Shown here one piece after another: positions 35,061 to 45,194 of a stretch of DNA of 64,000 nt. The stretch is taken from contig NZ_SIRR01000008.1 in NCBI RefSeq assembly GCF_011634895.1, positions 434,001 to 498,000 on the forward strand. The letters are read 5' to 3'. Positions within the stretch are counted from its first letter, which is position 1; each line of letters opens with the position of its first letter. The notes beneath the pieces are model-generated. The model saw only the letters and a program-made list of their open reading frames with translations, had not been told where the DNA came from and did not search any database. This stretch comes from Rheinheimera pleomorphica (GTDB lineage: Bacteria; Pseudomonadota; Gammaproteobacteria; Enterobacterales; Alteromonadaceae). The translations under genes and the position numbers were made by a program.

Positions 35061-35399
35061 CTACAAAACATGAATATCATCGATAGTGATTACAAATTCA
35101 CCGCTCTCACTCTTATGGATATCAGCAGACAAAGTTAGGTCACTAATCTCTTCGTCATACCACAAGTCAAACTCAACTTTCCTTGCTTCAGTGGATTCAT
35201 CGTAGACATCATAAACACATACCGTGTCGTAAGCCGAATCCGGAGGTAAAGTTATAGATCCGGGGTAATCATTTATCGCTCCTTTGATCTCAGCTTCCGA
35301 AAGTCGCCCATTCTCGTTCCGAGTTACAATTTCAGCAAACTTCGAATTCACAAGAAGCTCGACCAAGTTCTTAATTAACAGTTTTATTATGTCGTTCAA
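35061..35399 (-). CDS. Probable immunity protein of the RHS toxin (DUF7668-like)
   Basis: Acidic protein of 112 residues, no signal peptide. It follows the toxin gene by 12 nt. The end SDLTLSADIHKSESGEFVITIDDIHVL and the middle VEFDLWYDEE resemble a small domain I know as DUF7668 (pattern W/LWxEEExSDLTL ... IDDIHVL). The only plausible start is TTG at 35399: no ATG occurs in the reading frame, and AAGGAG lies 7 nt upstream, overlapping the toxin stop TAA. A small acidic gene directly after a polymorphic toxin is the standard place for cytosolic immunity. It is visibly more A+T rich than the housekeeping genes around it. Confidence 0.75.
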   Translation of the reverse strand: MNDIIKLLIKNLVELLVNSKFAEIVTRNENGRLSEAEIKGAINDYPGSITLPPDSAYDTVCVYDVYDESTEARKVEFDLWYDEEISDLTLSADIHKSESGEFVITIDDIHVL

Positions 35400-35411
35400 T
35401 TTCCAGCTCCT

Positions 35412-38400
35412 TTACTTTCGGTTACCTACGGATCGCATTGATGTACTCGGTGTTACCCCAATCCCTTCAAAGTATTCATCAGCCCTCAGAATGTGGCTAC
35501 GCGCTTCACTTTGAGGTAGCCCCGCTCTACGAAGAGCTTTGTATCCAATGCGCCGTTCAGCAGCGTAAGTTCCACCTCCACGCTGTCGCTGCACTTGTGT
35601 CGCGATGTAATGTTCCGAACCTTTTGCTGTAGATGGCCCCTTGAGTTGTACTGCTGGCGCATCCATTCGGTTGTAGCCGGGAAGACTCTTAGCGGCAGCA
35701 TCCTGAATCACATGATGAGAATCGGTTGCCCCAGCATTATTTAGCTGCCTATGAGTTCCCGATGCTCTGTTTGGATCGTTTTTAACATCCGCTTTCGGCT
35801 TACCACCCGTCGTCGGCGACGGTGTTAACGCCATCACTACAGCTGGCAAGGTGGTTGATAGCAATGCCACTTTCGCAGCATCAACACTATCAGGATTACC
35901 CTCCAGCTCGGCCCGCTGCACATCCATTTGCGCATTGGCAACATCAACAAAGGGATTATTCAGCATCATGCCCATCCCTTCAACAATATTTGTTGCTAAG
36001 CCAGACAGGAAGCTTGGTTGTGTGCTGCTACCACTGGCAACCTTAGCCGAGTTCTGCAAATCAGCACTCTGGTTGCCTTTGCTTACCTCTTCCGTCTTCG
36101 AACTGCCCTGCGTCTGGGCCGCAGCTTTGGCATTTGTCTCTTTTTGTTGCTCTAGCGCTGAAGGGCAGAGCTCTCCTGGCTTGGCACCACATTCTGTAGA
36201 ATACCCCGTAGGGTCGGTATAACTTAACGGGTTGTTATACACGTAACTATAACGGTTTAAGCTTTGCGCATCGCGTGGGTCTTGCACTATCGGGTCAGCC
36301 TGCATAAACCGGCCTAAATCCGGGTCGTATATCCGCCCACCCATATGAATAATACTGGCATGGTCTACCTGTATATGGCCGGTATAGCCCTTCTGTGTAA
36401 TATTCAGCAACGCTTGCAGGTTAGGCAAATGGCTAAACGGGTTAGCGTAGCCACCCCACAATTTTGCATCCCTGCGCTTACCAAAAGCATCAAAGCTGGC
36501 GGTTTCTACGATAGTGCCATTGGCATCGGTGATTACACTGCCCGAGCCTAAGTGGTCGTTAAACACATAGTGCAGCGTAGTGGCACCTGTGCTTTTTATC
36601 GTGTGAATGGCAATATCGCGGATATAACGCTTTATCTCACTCGTGCCATCCGGCTGGTAAATCGCTTCATGGCCGCCTACGTAATAGGTCACCATATCGC
36701 CGCCGGCTTTTTTATCCGTGCGTTTTACCAGCTTTTCTGTCGCATCATAGCTAAAGCGGCTTTCACCCTGGTTTGACCAGATAGTGTGTGGTTTATCAAA
36801 CGCGGTGTAATCCACCCGCCGCGTTAAGCTGCTGCCTACATAGCGGTGCGTTTGGTTGCCACGCGCATCGTAACAAAAGCGCCGGGTGCCAATTTGGCTA
36901 ACCGCATGTACCCCGGGTGTTACACTACAAGAACTGGCTTTAGTGCCATACTGGAAGGTAGCACCACTCTCTACATCAGTTTTCGTCAGGATATTACCAT
37001 TGTCATCATAGGTAAGTTGCAGGTACGCCATACCGTTATGAGCAAACACTTTTTCCAGCCGGTTTAGCTGGTCATAACGCATACTCTCATATATCTCAAG
37101 ACCGCCAAATGCATTTACGTCACTGCGATAACGCAGGTTACCCAGTTGATCGTAACGGTAGTACTGATGTTGAATAGCGCCATAGCCAGCAAAAAGTCCG
37201 GTTAAACGGCCGGATTTGGCATCATAATCACGCTCTACCCGGATATGGTTAGCGGCTTCAGCTTGTGTAAGGTTCTGATACGCATCAGCCTCGTGCATCC
37301 GGTAATATGCCTGGCCTGTTTTCACCTCGAAAATCCTGTCCAGGTGGCCATAGGCATACTGATACTGCTGACCGTAACCATTGCCAGCAATATCCATATC
37401 GCGGAACAGGCGGCCGTATTCGTCATAATAAAACGCCCGGCTCCAACTCTTGTTATCCAACTGATAGCTTTCGGTAGAGGGCCGGTGATAGCTATCATAG
37501 CTATAGCCAGTGACACTACCATTATGGCTTTGTTGCTGTAAAAATGGCGTATTGCCATAGTTAAACAGGTAGGTCAGTGTGTTTGCCCCCTGCACTGTAG
37601 TGCTGCGTACTATTTGGCCAATCGCATTACGGTAATGCGTTTTTACTACGCCATCCGGGCTGGTGCGCTTAACATCTTCGCCCAATGCATTAAAACCATA
37701 TCTAATATTGCCCTTGTCCGGGTCATTCATACCGGTGCGGCGGCCATAACGGTCATAGCTTAGCGACGTTACTGCGCCGTCTACTCCCGTTACCGCTTCA
37801 GGCAGGCCCAGCGCAGTATAAGTAAAGTACGTATTATTCCCCAGGCTGTCGGTAGAATAGCTTATCTCACCACGGCCATTGTGCTGCTCTTCCCGCCTAC
37901 GGTCCAGGCTGGTACCGCTGGCTGCATCGCCATAGCTACCCGTTATGTCCTGCGTGACTTTGCCGGCGTAATAACTAAAACGCGTAGTTAAGGCATCCGC
38001 CGATTGCACGGTGTCTTTGCGGCCTAAGCCGTCATAACTTAAGGTGTCATAGTAAGTTGTTTGTCCATTAATATAAGGCTTAGATACCTTAACCGCCCGC
38101 GACAGCCTATCATACAGCGTATCTGTCAGGCTCCAGCGGCCATCCAGTAACTGAATAGCCTCGCGTACTTTGTTGCCGACGTTATCCAGAAAAGTAATAG
38201 TATTTGGCTGGTCTGGTGATGACATAACCACTGCCAGCACAGCGTTAGCAGGGCAATCACTGCGATTGCTGCAGAGCTGTTTGGTGAACTTAGCAGAGCT
38301 GCCCTGATTGGTGTAGCTAAAATAACGCTCGCCAAAGCTGTCATAACGATAGTACTCACGCTGTCCGGCACGGCTGTTGTATTGGTTAAAGCGCACTTCC

Positions 38401-41400
38401 TGTGGCTGCCCCAACTTATTAAAGCTATGGAATGACTGTTCAGTGTAATACGGATTACTGATCCTGGTCAGGTAACGGCCAGTAGAGTCATAGCTGAATG
38501 TTTTACGCCGAAATACTTTCTCAGCATTATCCTCAGTAGCGGGTACCGATGCATCACCACAGCTCTGGGCAAAATGCAGGCTACACTGGGTTTGCTCAGT
38601 CAGATTACCTTTACTGTCGTAACGCATAAAACTTTGCAGATACAAGCTGGCAGCACTACTGTCCGGTTGCTGAATAACCTGCTGTACACTGCCATTGATA
38701 TTGTAAACCGTGTCTGTTGTTTGACTCACGCTACTCTGGCCGGAACGGCTGCGACTGGTAACAGTGCGGGTTGGCCGCTGAATACGCCAGTTAGCCAGGT
38801 CTTCATCGGTGTACTCATAAGTGACGGTTTGGCTACTACTGCTATTATCCAGCTTGTCAGACAGTGTAGTTACTGTGCTTTTTACTCTTGGATAATTCGC
38901 AGCGGTCATTTCAAAAGTTGTTTCTGCTACGGTAGTCGAGGCTGCAATAGTGGAAGAAATATCACCATAGTCCGCATTCAGATAGTACTTATCCGTCTGC
39001 TGTTTACGTGGTGCAACAAAACGGCTTTGCTTACTGTTACTGGCCAGGTTCCACCAGGTTGAAACGGCAGTGCGCTCCGCCAACTGGCCGCCGACAAATA
39101 TCTCAGATTTGCTCAACAAACCATTAAAAGGCGGATCTTGCCGAAAGTACTTAACCGTTTTGGTTTTGGCAGTAATATCTTCAGTGGTTACCTCTGCAAA
39201 ACCCAGCGCACCGCGACCACCGGCCTGAGTTTTCATGCCTTTGTAGCTGTATTTAATCACCTTGTTTAGCGGCTGGCCGCTTTGGGATAAACCGGTAACC
39301 TCGGTTACTTTAGCCACTACCGGCATAGTAGAGACAATATCGCGCACTTTGGAGCCACGGCCCCAGCTAACTGCCGCAGCACCGGTGTCTTTTTGGTACA
39401 CCTGTGGATCATTTAACCGGCTATATTCAACGTTAAACTGTTTGCCTAAACCGTTATCGATTGAGATCAGTTTGTCCAGCGCATCGTTATTGGCATTTCG
39501 GTCAAAGCGAATATGTACTTTTTGCGCAGCCACATCAAAATAGATCAGTTCTGGCTGGTCATCGCCATCTAGGTCAGCCCAAATGTAAGGGTCTGTTTGT
39601 CTTACAGGCCAGGTAACGCTGCCTAACAGTTCTTGCGAGGAAGATGAATGGGATAACGACGGTTTCCAATAAATACTTTTCTGATGAACATAAACAATAT
39701 CATCTTTGCCATCGCCGTTGATATCAGCAAAACCCTCAAGGCAATTGTTAAAACCATGATTTACCGTCTCACCGCAATCGCTAGGTACTGTATCAAACGA
39801 AATACCAGCATTAGCGAAGTTACGCCCGGTTTTTAAATACTTGGCTCCACCAATCTTTTGATAATCAGTTACACCATCGCCATTTAAATCACCAGATAAC
39901 TCGTAATGATCTAAGTATTTACTGCCAGCATAGGACACTAAAACACCTGCATAATTTTGTCCATTAGACTTGTTAAGCTCTATAACATAGTCATCATTGA
40001 CAAACTCACTTGGTGTGTGGCCTGTCGCCGGATCATACATTTCACGAAAATAATGCATTGGTACAGCTCGGTCTAATAAACCATCGCCGTTGTAATCAAA
40101 TACGAAATCAGTTAAACGCTTTTGTAAACCGTAAGGTCGAACATAATAGTCTGTCGCCCATTCACCTGAATAAGTATTTTCAGCCACAAATTCCGCTATT
40201 GCAGCGGAAATACCGGGAGATGGCTCGTCAATACCATCCCCATCCCAATCGTAGTGCGCAGCGTATCCATACTGGATTACTTTCTTTCCATCACCATTAG
40301 TATCTATCAACCTCCAGGGAAAGTGATATACGATAGGCTCATATTGCCTGGAGTACTTAAAAGGTTTTAAGTCAACAGTAAGCAGCGATTTATTGTTTTG
40401 ATAAGTAAACGACTGCCCCGAAAATTCAAACGCAAAAATTTTTCCTACTTCGCGATAAACACTGGAAACGAACAGCTCAGGTTTACCATTATCGTCAGAA
40501 TCAATAACTTGCAGCTTATAAGCTGGGCAAGTGCCATACATATCGCGTTTAGTGCAATTGTTTTTACCCTGCACGGCACTGTAAGAAGATAGACTGATAA
40601 CTGTTTCCTGACTCTGCAGTCCAGAATACGTATAGTCCGAATAGGTTAACTGTGTATCCAGGCTACAAGTGCCATTGGCCGAGCCATTACACATTTGCAC
40701 GGTTTGTAGCAAACTGCGGTCACTGAAGCCACTTTGTTTATAGCGCAGATGATAGCTACGGACGGCCTTGTTGTTGTGGTTACGAATGATAATATCGGCA
40801 ATACGTGAGTTGTGAATCAGCTTATTACCTAAATAATAGTGTGTGGATGCATCTGGCCTACTTTCATATACCACCTCAACTTTGTTCCCGGCATACTGAA
40901 TGTACTGTAATAGCGGCAAATAATCACGCTGGCGTTGATACTGATACTTAATCTGCTGATCAAATAAATTGTAGCGTGCTGATTGCAACCAACTGTATGG
41001 CATGCCTGAAATTGTATCGATTTGCACACTGTTATCACTATCACCATAGATTATCCTATCGCCGTTTGGGCGGTACAACGTAAAATAGCTGCCAGCGCCA
41101 CTGCTGCTTTGCACGACCTTTACATCAGGTTGTTTGTCCAACCGATACTCGGCGCCGCTGAGTAAATTACTGCCGGACACCAAACGCAGCTTTTCACCGT
41201 CTAAACAGAGGGCGTCTGAGTTAGTAAAGGTGATCTCCTGATATAAACCTTCTTCTTCGAGAACTTTCTGACAGCGGCTTAACGACGAAACAGCAGATAA
41301 AGCCCAGCCCAAGCCAGCATCGCCATTATTGGCCAAAGAAGAGTAATTTAGCGATAGCTCTGGTGTAAGGCCGCCAACACCTCGTAGTAATTCGAGAGGG

Positions 41401-42005
41401 ATGTTATGAGCCAGAGCACCTTGATCAGACACAGAAAAACTGCTGTCAATAGCAATGACAGAAGTAGAAGAAGCTGATTCGGCAGGAATAGACACAGTGC
41501 GTGCTGCTGGCACATCGGCGACAAAATCAATATCTGCAACACTCTCCGGCACCACTAAAGTGTCACTGAGTGCGGACCATGTAGAGCATGTTTCATGTTC
41601 CCGCTCCGATTTACTGCTCAAAATCACCACATTGTCATCATCCTGGCTTAACAGCGAGATGGGTGGTTTTACCGGGCCTATCTCATTATAACTGCCTTTA
41701 CAGGCTTTGACTCTAAACTGATAGCTCGAGCCCAATATCACAGTGTATTGTTGTGGCGAACCGGCAATAAAATATCGATGTATAGCACCATCTTTCAAAG
41801 ATTGAATATAATATCGGTCGACTAACGACGTCTCAGACCATGTTATCGTTGCTGTCAAGCGGGTTCGAGTCACAACAGGCTTCGTGGGGGCAGGAACTTG
41901 CGAAACAGGAGGAGGAAGTATGATAGGGCTTGGCGTAAACGAGGTACTGGCAATGGCAATACTGCTACAACACATAGCTAAAACAACAACAAAAACTCTC
42001 AACAC
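35412..42005 (-). CDS. Exported SpvB/FG-GAP/RHS polymorphic toxin with SHH nuclease C-terminus
   Basis: Giant protein of 2197 residues. Order: Sec signal peptide (about 1-20); Pro-rich linker and a fibronectin-III-like segment (45-105); SpvB-type N-terminal domain (about 188-245, QGALAHNIPLELLRGVGGL, LGWALSAVSSLSRC); calcium-type FG-GAP/VCBS loops (DSDDNGKPELF, DWDGDGIDEP, DYNGDGLLD, DLNGDGVTD, DINGDGKDDIV, DLDGDDQPELI, between 505 and 850); TcdB-middle-like region; many YD/RHS repeats; RHS core (RYVYDPDLGRF-type, here YDPDLGRFMQADPIVQDP near 1895, ending DPTGYS near 1930). The last 265 residues vary by lineage in such proteins; here they hold DSHHVIQDAAAKSLPGY (about 2095) and GGGTYAAERRIGYKAL, matching the Tox-SHH type of HNH-superfamily nuclease. 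No VgrG, PAAR or T6SS gene is near. Probably kills related bacteria or acts on eukaryotes. Confidence 0.88.
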   Translation of the reverse strand: MLRVFVVVLAMCCSSIAIASTSFTPSPIILPPPVSQVPAPTKPVVTRTRLTATITWSETSLVDRYYIQSLKDGAIHRYFIAGSPQQYTVILGSSYQFRVKACKGSYNEIGPVKPPISLLSQDDDNVVILSSKSEREHETCSTWSALSDTLVVPESVADIDFVADVPAARTVSIPAESASSTSVIAIDSSFSVSDQGALAHNIPLELLRGVGGLTPELSLNYSSLANNGDAGLGWALSAVSSLSRCQKVLEEEGLYQEITFTNSDALCLDGEKLRLVSGSNLLSGAEYRLDKQPDVKVVQSSSGAGSYFTLYRPNGDRIIYGDSDNSVQIDTISGMPYSWLQSARYNLFDQQIKYQYQRQRDYLPLLQYIQYAGNKVEVVYESRPDASTHYYLGNKLIHNSRIADIIIRNHNNKAVRSYHLRYKQSGFSDRSLLQTVQMCNGSANGTCSLDTQLTYSDYTYSGLQSQETVISLSSYSAVQGKNNCTKRDMYGTCPAYKLQVIDSDDNGKPELFVSSVYREVGKIFAFEFSGQSFTYQNNKSLLTVDLKPFKYSRQYEPIVYHFPWRLIDTNGDGKKVIQYGYAAHYDWDGDGIDEPSPGISAAIAEFVAENTYSGEWATDYYVRPYGLQKRLTDFVFDYNGDGLLDRAVPMHYFREMYDPATGHTPSEFVNDDYVIELNKSNGQNYAGVLVSYAGSKYLDHYELSGDLNGDGVTDYQKIGGAKYLKTGRNFANAGISFDTVPSDCGETVNHGFNNCLEGFADINGDGKDDIVYVHQKSIYWKPSLSHSSSSQELLGSVTWPVRQTDPYIWADLDGDDQPELIYFDVAAQKVHIRFDRNANNDALDKLISIDNGLGKQFNVEYSRLNDPQVYQKDTGAAAVSWGRGSKVRDIVSTMPVVAKVTEVTGLSQSGQPLNKVIKYSYKGMKTQAGGRGALGFAEVTTEDITAKTKTVKYFRQDPPFNGLLSKSEIFVGGQLAERTAVSTWWNLASNSKQSRFVAPRKQQTDKYYLNADYGDISSTIAASTTVAETTFEMTAANYPRVKSTVTTLSDKLDNSSSSQTVTYEYTDEDLANWRIQRPTRTVTSRSRSGQSSVSQTTDTVYNINGSVQQVIQQPDSSAASLYLQSFMRYDSKGNLTEQTQCSLHFAQSCGDASVPATEDNAEKVFRRKTFSYDSTGRYLTRISNPYYTEQSFHSFNKLGQPQEVRFNQYNSRAGQREYYRYDSFGERYFSYTNQGSSAKFTKQLCSNRSDCPANAVLAVVMSSPDQPNTITFLDNVGNKVREAIQLLDGRWSLTDTLYDRLSRAVKVSKPYINGQTTYYDTLSYDGLGRKDTVQSADALTTRFSYYAGKVTQDITGSYGDAASGTSLDRRREEQHNGRGEISYSTDSLGNNTYFTYTALGLPEAVTGVDGAVTSLSYDRYGRRTGMNDPDKGNIRYGFNALGEDVKRTSPDGVVKTHYRNAIGQIVRSTTVQGANTLTYLFNYGNTPFLQQQSHNGSVTGYSYDSYHRPSTESYQLDNKSWSRAFYYDEYGRLFRDMDIAGNGYGQQYQYAYGHLDRIFEVKTGQAYYRMHEADAYQNLTQAEAANHIRVERDYDAKSGRLTGLFAGYGAIQHQYYRYDQLGNLRYRSDVNAFGGLEIYESMRYDQLNRLEKVFAHNGMAYLQLTYDDNGNILTKTDVESGATFQYGTKASSCSVTPGVHAVSQIGTRRFCYDARGNQTHRYVGSSLTRRVDYTAFDKPHTIWSNQGESRFSYDATEKLVKRTDKKAGGDMVTYYVGGHEAIYQPDGTSEIKRYIRDIAIHTIKSTGATTLHYVFNDHLGSGSVITDANGTIVETASFDAFGKRRDAKLWGGYANPFSHLPNLQALLNITQKGYTGHIQVDHASIIHMGGRIYDPDLGRFMQADPIVQDPRDAQSLNRYSYVYNNPLSYTDPTGYSTECGAKPGELCPSALEQQKETNAKAAAQTQGSSKTEEVSKGNQSADLQNSAKVASGSSTQPSFLSGLATNIVEGMGMMLNNPFVDVANAQMDVQRAELEGNPDSVDAAKVALLSTTLPAVVMALTPSPTTGGKPKADVKNDPNRASGTHRQLNNAGATDSHHVIQDAAAKSLPGYNRMDAPAVQLKGPSTAKGSEHYIATQVQRQRGGGTYAAERRIGYKALRRAGLPQSEARSHILRADEYFEGIGVTPSTSMRSVGNRK

Positions 42006-42104
42006 AATGGCTCACCACATTAACGATAGAAAGCCGGACAATCTACATTGAAAATAATTTTAAACAACATTTTTTACATAATAGAGCTTTAAAAAAGCAT
42101 ACTG

Positions 42105-43184
42105 TTAATTCACATAACTAAACTGCACACGGCTGGTGATATTACATAGCAGTTCATAAGGGATCGTATCAACCCGTCGTGCCAGGTGCTCTACCGGTAA
42201 ATCGTTACCCCACAGAATAACCTTATCACCAACCGCTACCGGCTCATTGCCAACATCTACCGTTATCATATCCATTGATACCCGGCCGACGATAGGCAGG
42301 CGCTTACCGTGAATCAGTACATCGGCATTATTACCGGCCCCGCGTGGGTAGCCATCGCCATAGCCCATTGCCACCACCGCTAAGCGGCTGTTATGCGCTG
42401 CTATCCAGCTGCCGCCATAACCGACGGCATCTCCGGCGCTCACCTGCCGCACCGCGATAACACTACTGCTAAGTGTCATTACTGGTTTAAGGCCATGATC
42501 GCTGCCCACGCTATCTGCCATCGGTGATACACCATACAGCATTAAACCGGGGCGTACCCAATCGCCATGGCTTTGCGGCCAGTTTAATACCGCCGCGGAA
42601 TTGGCCAATGAATGCTCACCGGCACTATTTTGAGTAATTTGATCGAACAGCGCCAACTGTCGCGCCGTTGCAGGCTTATCCAGTTCATCTGAGCTGGCAA
42701 AGTGACTGATTAGCCTAAGCGGGCCCTGTACATTAGGGCTTTGACTTAAACGCTGATACAACTCTTCAAATTCGTGTGGGTAAATTCCCAACCGGTGCAT
42801 ACCGGTATCAATTTTTAACCACACCCGTACCGGTGCATCCAAAACTGCCGCCAACAACGCTTCAGCCTGCTCGCGATGGTGGATCACCAGCTGCAGGTTA
42901 GACGCCACCACCTGTTGTAATTCATCGGCGTGAAAGAAGCCTTCCAGCAACACTATAGGCTTGGTTATACCGCCTGCCCGCAATGCTAAAGCTTCATCAA
43001 TGCGTGCCACGCCTAAGGCATCTGCTGCTTTTAGCACTTGTGCTACGCTAAGCATGCCATGACCGTAGGCGTTAGCTTTAAGTACGGCCAATACTTTGCT
43101 TTGCGGCGCAAGTTGCTTCACCCGGGCAAAGTTATGCTCAAGCGCCGCTAAATCAATAGTGGCCTGCGGCCGACGGCTTAGCAT
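42105..43184 (-). CDS. alr: Alanine racemase
   Basis: PLP enzyme of 359 residues making D-alanine for peptidoglycan. The PLP Lys36 is in VLKANAYGHGM, the catalytic Tyr region in GYGGSW, and MGYGDGYPR, VGRVSMDMITVDV are present. Its start shares one base with the dnaB stop (TAATG). The 99 nt to the start of the toxin gene contain no clear terminator. Confidence 0.97.
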   Translation of the reverse strand: MLSRRPQATIDLAALEHNFARVKQLAPQSKVLAVLKANAYGHGMLSVAQVLKAADALGVARIDEALALRAGGITKPIVLLEGFFHADELQQVVASNLQLVIHHREQAEALLAAVLDAPVRVWLKIDTGMHRLGIYPHEFEELYQRLSQSPNVQGPLRLISHFASSDELDKPATARQLALFDQITQNSAGEHSLANSAAVLNWPQSHGDWVRPGLMLYGVSPMADSVGSDHGLKPVMTLSSSVIAVRQVSAGDAVGYGGSWIAAHNSRLAVVAMGYGDGYPRGAGNNADVLIHGKRLPIVGRVSMDMITVDVGNEPVAVGDKVILWGNDLPVEHLARRVDTIPYELLCNITSRVQFSYVN

Positions 43185-44566
43185 TAATCTTCCTCAAACC
43201 TGGCGCTGCCGGCGTAGTTATCAAAGCGCGAATAGCGGCCATGAAAAGTTAACCGCACCCGGCCAATCGGGCCGTTCCGCTGCTTACCGATGATGACCTC
43301 GGCCGTGCCTTTATCCGGGCTATCGTCGTTATACACTTCGTCGCGGTAGATAAACATAATTAAGTCGGCGTCCTGCTCGATAGAGCCGGACTCTCGCAAA
43401 TCCGAGTTTACCGGTCGTTTATCGGCACGTTGCTCCAGTGAACGGTTAAGCTGCGACAGCGCCACTACCGGCACTTTCAGCTCTTTGGCTAAGGCTTTTA
43501 ACGAGCGGGAAATCTCAGCAATTTCTAAGGTGCGGTTTTCACTTAAACCCGGCACTGTCATCAGCTGTAAGTAGTCGACCATGATCATGCTTAAGCCGCC
43601 ATGTTCACGCGCCACCCGGCGTGCCCGTGAGCGTACTTCGGTCGGTGTTAAGCCTGAACCATCATCGATATACATTTTGCCTTTGGTGTTCAACAGCTCA
43701 ATGGCCGACGATAAGCGTGCCCAGTCTTCATCTTCCAGCTGACCGGTACGTACCTTGGTTTGGTCAATGCGGCCCAAAGAGGCCAGCATACGCATCATAA
43801 TTTGTTCGGACGGCATCTCTAAGCTGAAAATCAGCACTGGCTTGTCACTGGTGATGGCGGCATGCTCACACAGGTTCATCGCAAAGGTGGTTTTACCCAT
43901 CGATGGCCGCGCCGCCACAATAATCAAATCGGATGGCTGCATACCGTTGGTCATTTTATCTAAATCGACATAGCCGGTAGATACCCCGGTAACCCCATCA
44001 TGTGGCGAGCGAAACAACTCGTCTATTTTTTCAATGGTTTTCGCCAGGATACTGTTAATTGGCTCCGGGCCTTCATTGGCATTGGTGCGCTGCTCAGCAA
44101 TTTTAAATACTTTGGTTTCAGCAAAATCCAACAGCTCTGCCGAGGTACGGCCCTGGGTATCGTAACCGGCATCGGCAATGTCATGCGCCACAGAGATCAT
44201 ATCGCGCACCACAGCGCGCTCACGCACGATTTCGGCATAGGCCAGAATGTTAGCGGCACTGGGGGTGTTCTTGGCAATTTCGCCCAAATAGGCAAAGCCG
44301 CCGACATCATCAAGTTGCAGGTTAGCTTCTAAGTCTTCCGATACGGTAATAATATCTATCGGCTGGGTTGCCTCGGCCAAACGTGACATGGCAGCGAAAA
44401 TGAAACGGTGCGCACGCAGGTAAAAGTCCTGTTCCACCACTTTTTCGGCGACCCTGTCCCAGGCTTCGTTATCCAGCATTAAGCCACCAAGCACAGACTG
44501 CTCAGCTTCTATCGAATGCGGCGGCATTTTAACCGCGGCTACCTGCTTGTCTTTAGTACTACTCAT
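43184..44566 (-). CDS. dnaB: Replicative DNA helicase
   Basis: Hexameric helicase of 460 residues loaded at the origin by DnaC-type or other loaders. Walker A is AARPSMGKTTFAMN, Walker B MIMVDYLQLM, with the arginine finger in SDLRESGSIEQDAD. The N-terminal domain (about 20-150) is EAEQSVLGGLMLDNEAWDRV-type. ATG at 44566 has AGGTG upstream and gives the normal length; a longer frame to 44596 is not needed. Confidence 0.97.
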   Translation of the reverse strand: MSSTKDKQVAAVKMPPHSIEAEQSVLGGLMLDNEAWDRVAEKVVEQDFYLRAHRFIFAAMSRLAEATQPIDIITVSEDLEANLQLDDVGGFAYLGEIAKNTPSAANILAYAEIVRERAVVRDMISVAHDIADAGYDTQGRTSAELLDFAETKVFKIAEQRTNANEGPEPINSILAKTIEKIDELFRSPHDGVTGVSTGYVDLDKMTNGMQPSDLIIVAARPSMGKTTFAMNLCEHAAITSDKPVLIFSLEMPSEQIMMRMLASLGRIDQTKVRTGQLEDEDWARLSSAIELLNTKGKMYIDDGSGLTPTEVRSRARRVAREHGGLSMIMVDYLQLMTVPGLSENRTLEIAEISRSLKALAKELKVPVVALSQLNRSLEQRADKRPVNSDLRESGSIEQDADLIMFIYRDEVYNDDSPDKGTAEVIIGKQRNGPIGRVRLTFHGRYSRFDNYAGSARFEED

Positions 44567-44684
44567 AACACCTGTATCAGTTAGCGAAAACAGCATAATG
44601 CTAACCTGCTAAAGGCAGATCACAAAGCAAAGTCAGAGAAATTTTTATCGGAAAATGTAGATAACAGCGGGGGCGGTAGAAAAG

Positions 44685-44711
44685 AAAAAGCGCACTGCCA
44701 ACGCAGTGCGC
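44685..44711 (-). terminator. Terminator of the rpsF-priB-rpsR-rplI operon
   Basis: GCGCACTGC (44690-44698) pairs with GCAGTGCGC (44703-44711) around CAAC; on the minus strand the stem is followed by TTTTTCTTTT, 12 nt after the rplI stop. Confidence 0.92.
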
Positions 44712-44722
44712 CTTTCAAGCAA

Positions 44723-45175
44723 TTAAGCTTCTGCGATTACAACAACTTTTACCGTTGCAGTAACTTCAGCGTGTAACTGAACGTCGATATCGAACTCGCC
44801 AGTTTCACGTAAAGTACCATTTGGCAGTTTAACTTCTGCTTTAGATACTTTAACGCCAGCTTCAGTGATAGCGTCCGCGATATCACGGGTACCCACTGAA
44901 CCGAACAGTTTGCCTTCGTCACCGGCTTTAGAAGCGATAGTCACTTCACCCAGCGCAGCAAGTTTAGCAGCACGGTCGTTTGCAGCAGCTAAGTCAGAGG
45001 CTAATTTAGCTTCTAATTCAGCGCGACGGGCTTCGAATTTCTCGATGTTAGCCTTAGTAGCCGGAACTGCTTTACCCTGTGGGAATAAGAAGTTACGGGC
45101 ATAGCCAGACTTAACAGCTACATTGTCACCTAAACCACCCAGGTTAGCGACTTTGTCTAACAGAATAATTTGCAT
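44723..45175 (-). CDS. rplI: 50S ribosomal protein L9
   Basis: Ribosomal protein L9, 150 residues, with the N-terminal [17 protein letters not shown] and [16 protein letters not shown], a long Ala/Lys/Glu-rich connecting helix (about 45-75), and the C-terminal RNA-binding domain with [16 protein letters not shown]. Last gene of the operon; 19 nt after rpsR. Confidence 0.98.
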   Translation of the reverse strand: MQIILLDKVANLGGLGDNVAVKSGYARNFLFPQGKAVPATKANIEKFEARRAELEAKLASDLAAANDRAAKLAALGEVTIASKAGDEGKLFGSVGTRDIADAITEAGVKVSKAEVKLPNGTLRETGEFDIDVQLHAEVTATVKVVVIAEA

Positions 45176-45194
45176 TGCTTATACCCCTTCTGTA

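Noticed and set aside
35412..42005. T6SS or Tc-toxin complex cargo
   Set aside because: The RHS gene suggested these, but there is no PAAR, VgrG, TcA or TcC gene nearby, and the protein has a Sec signal peptide.
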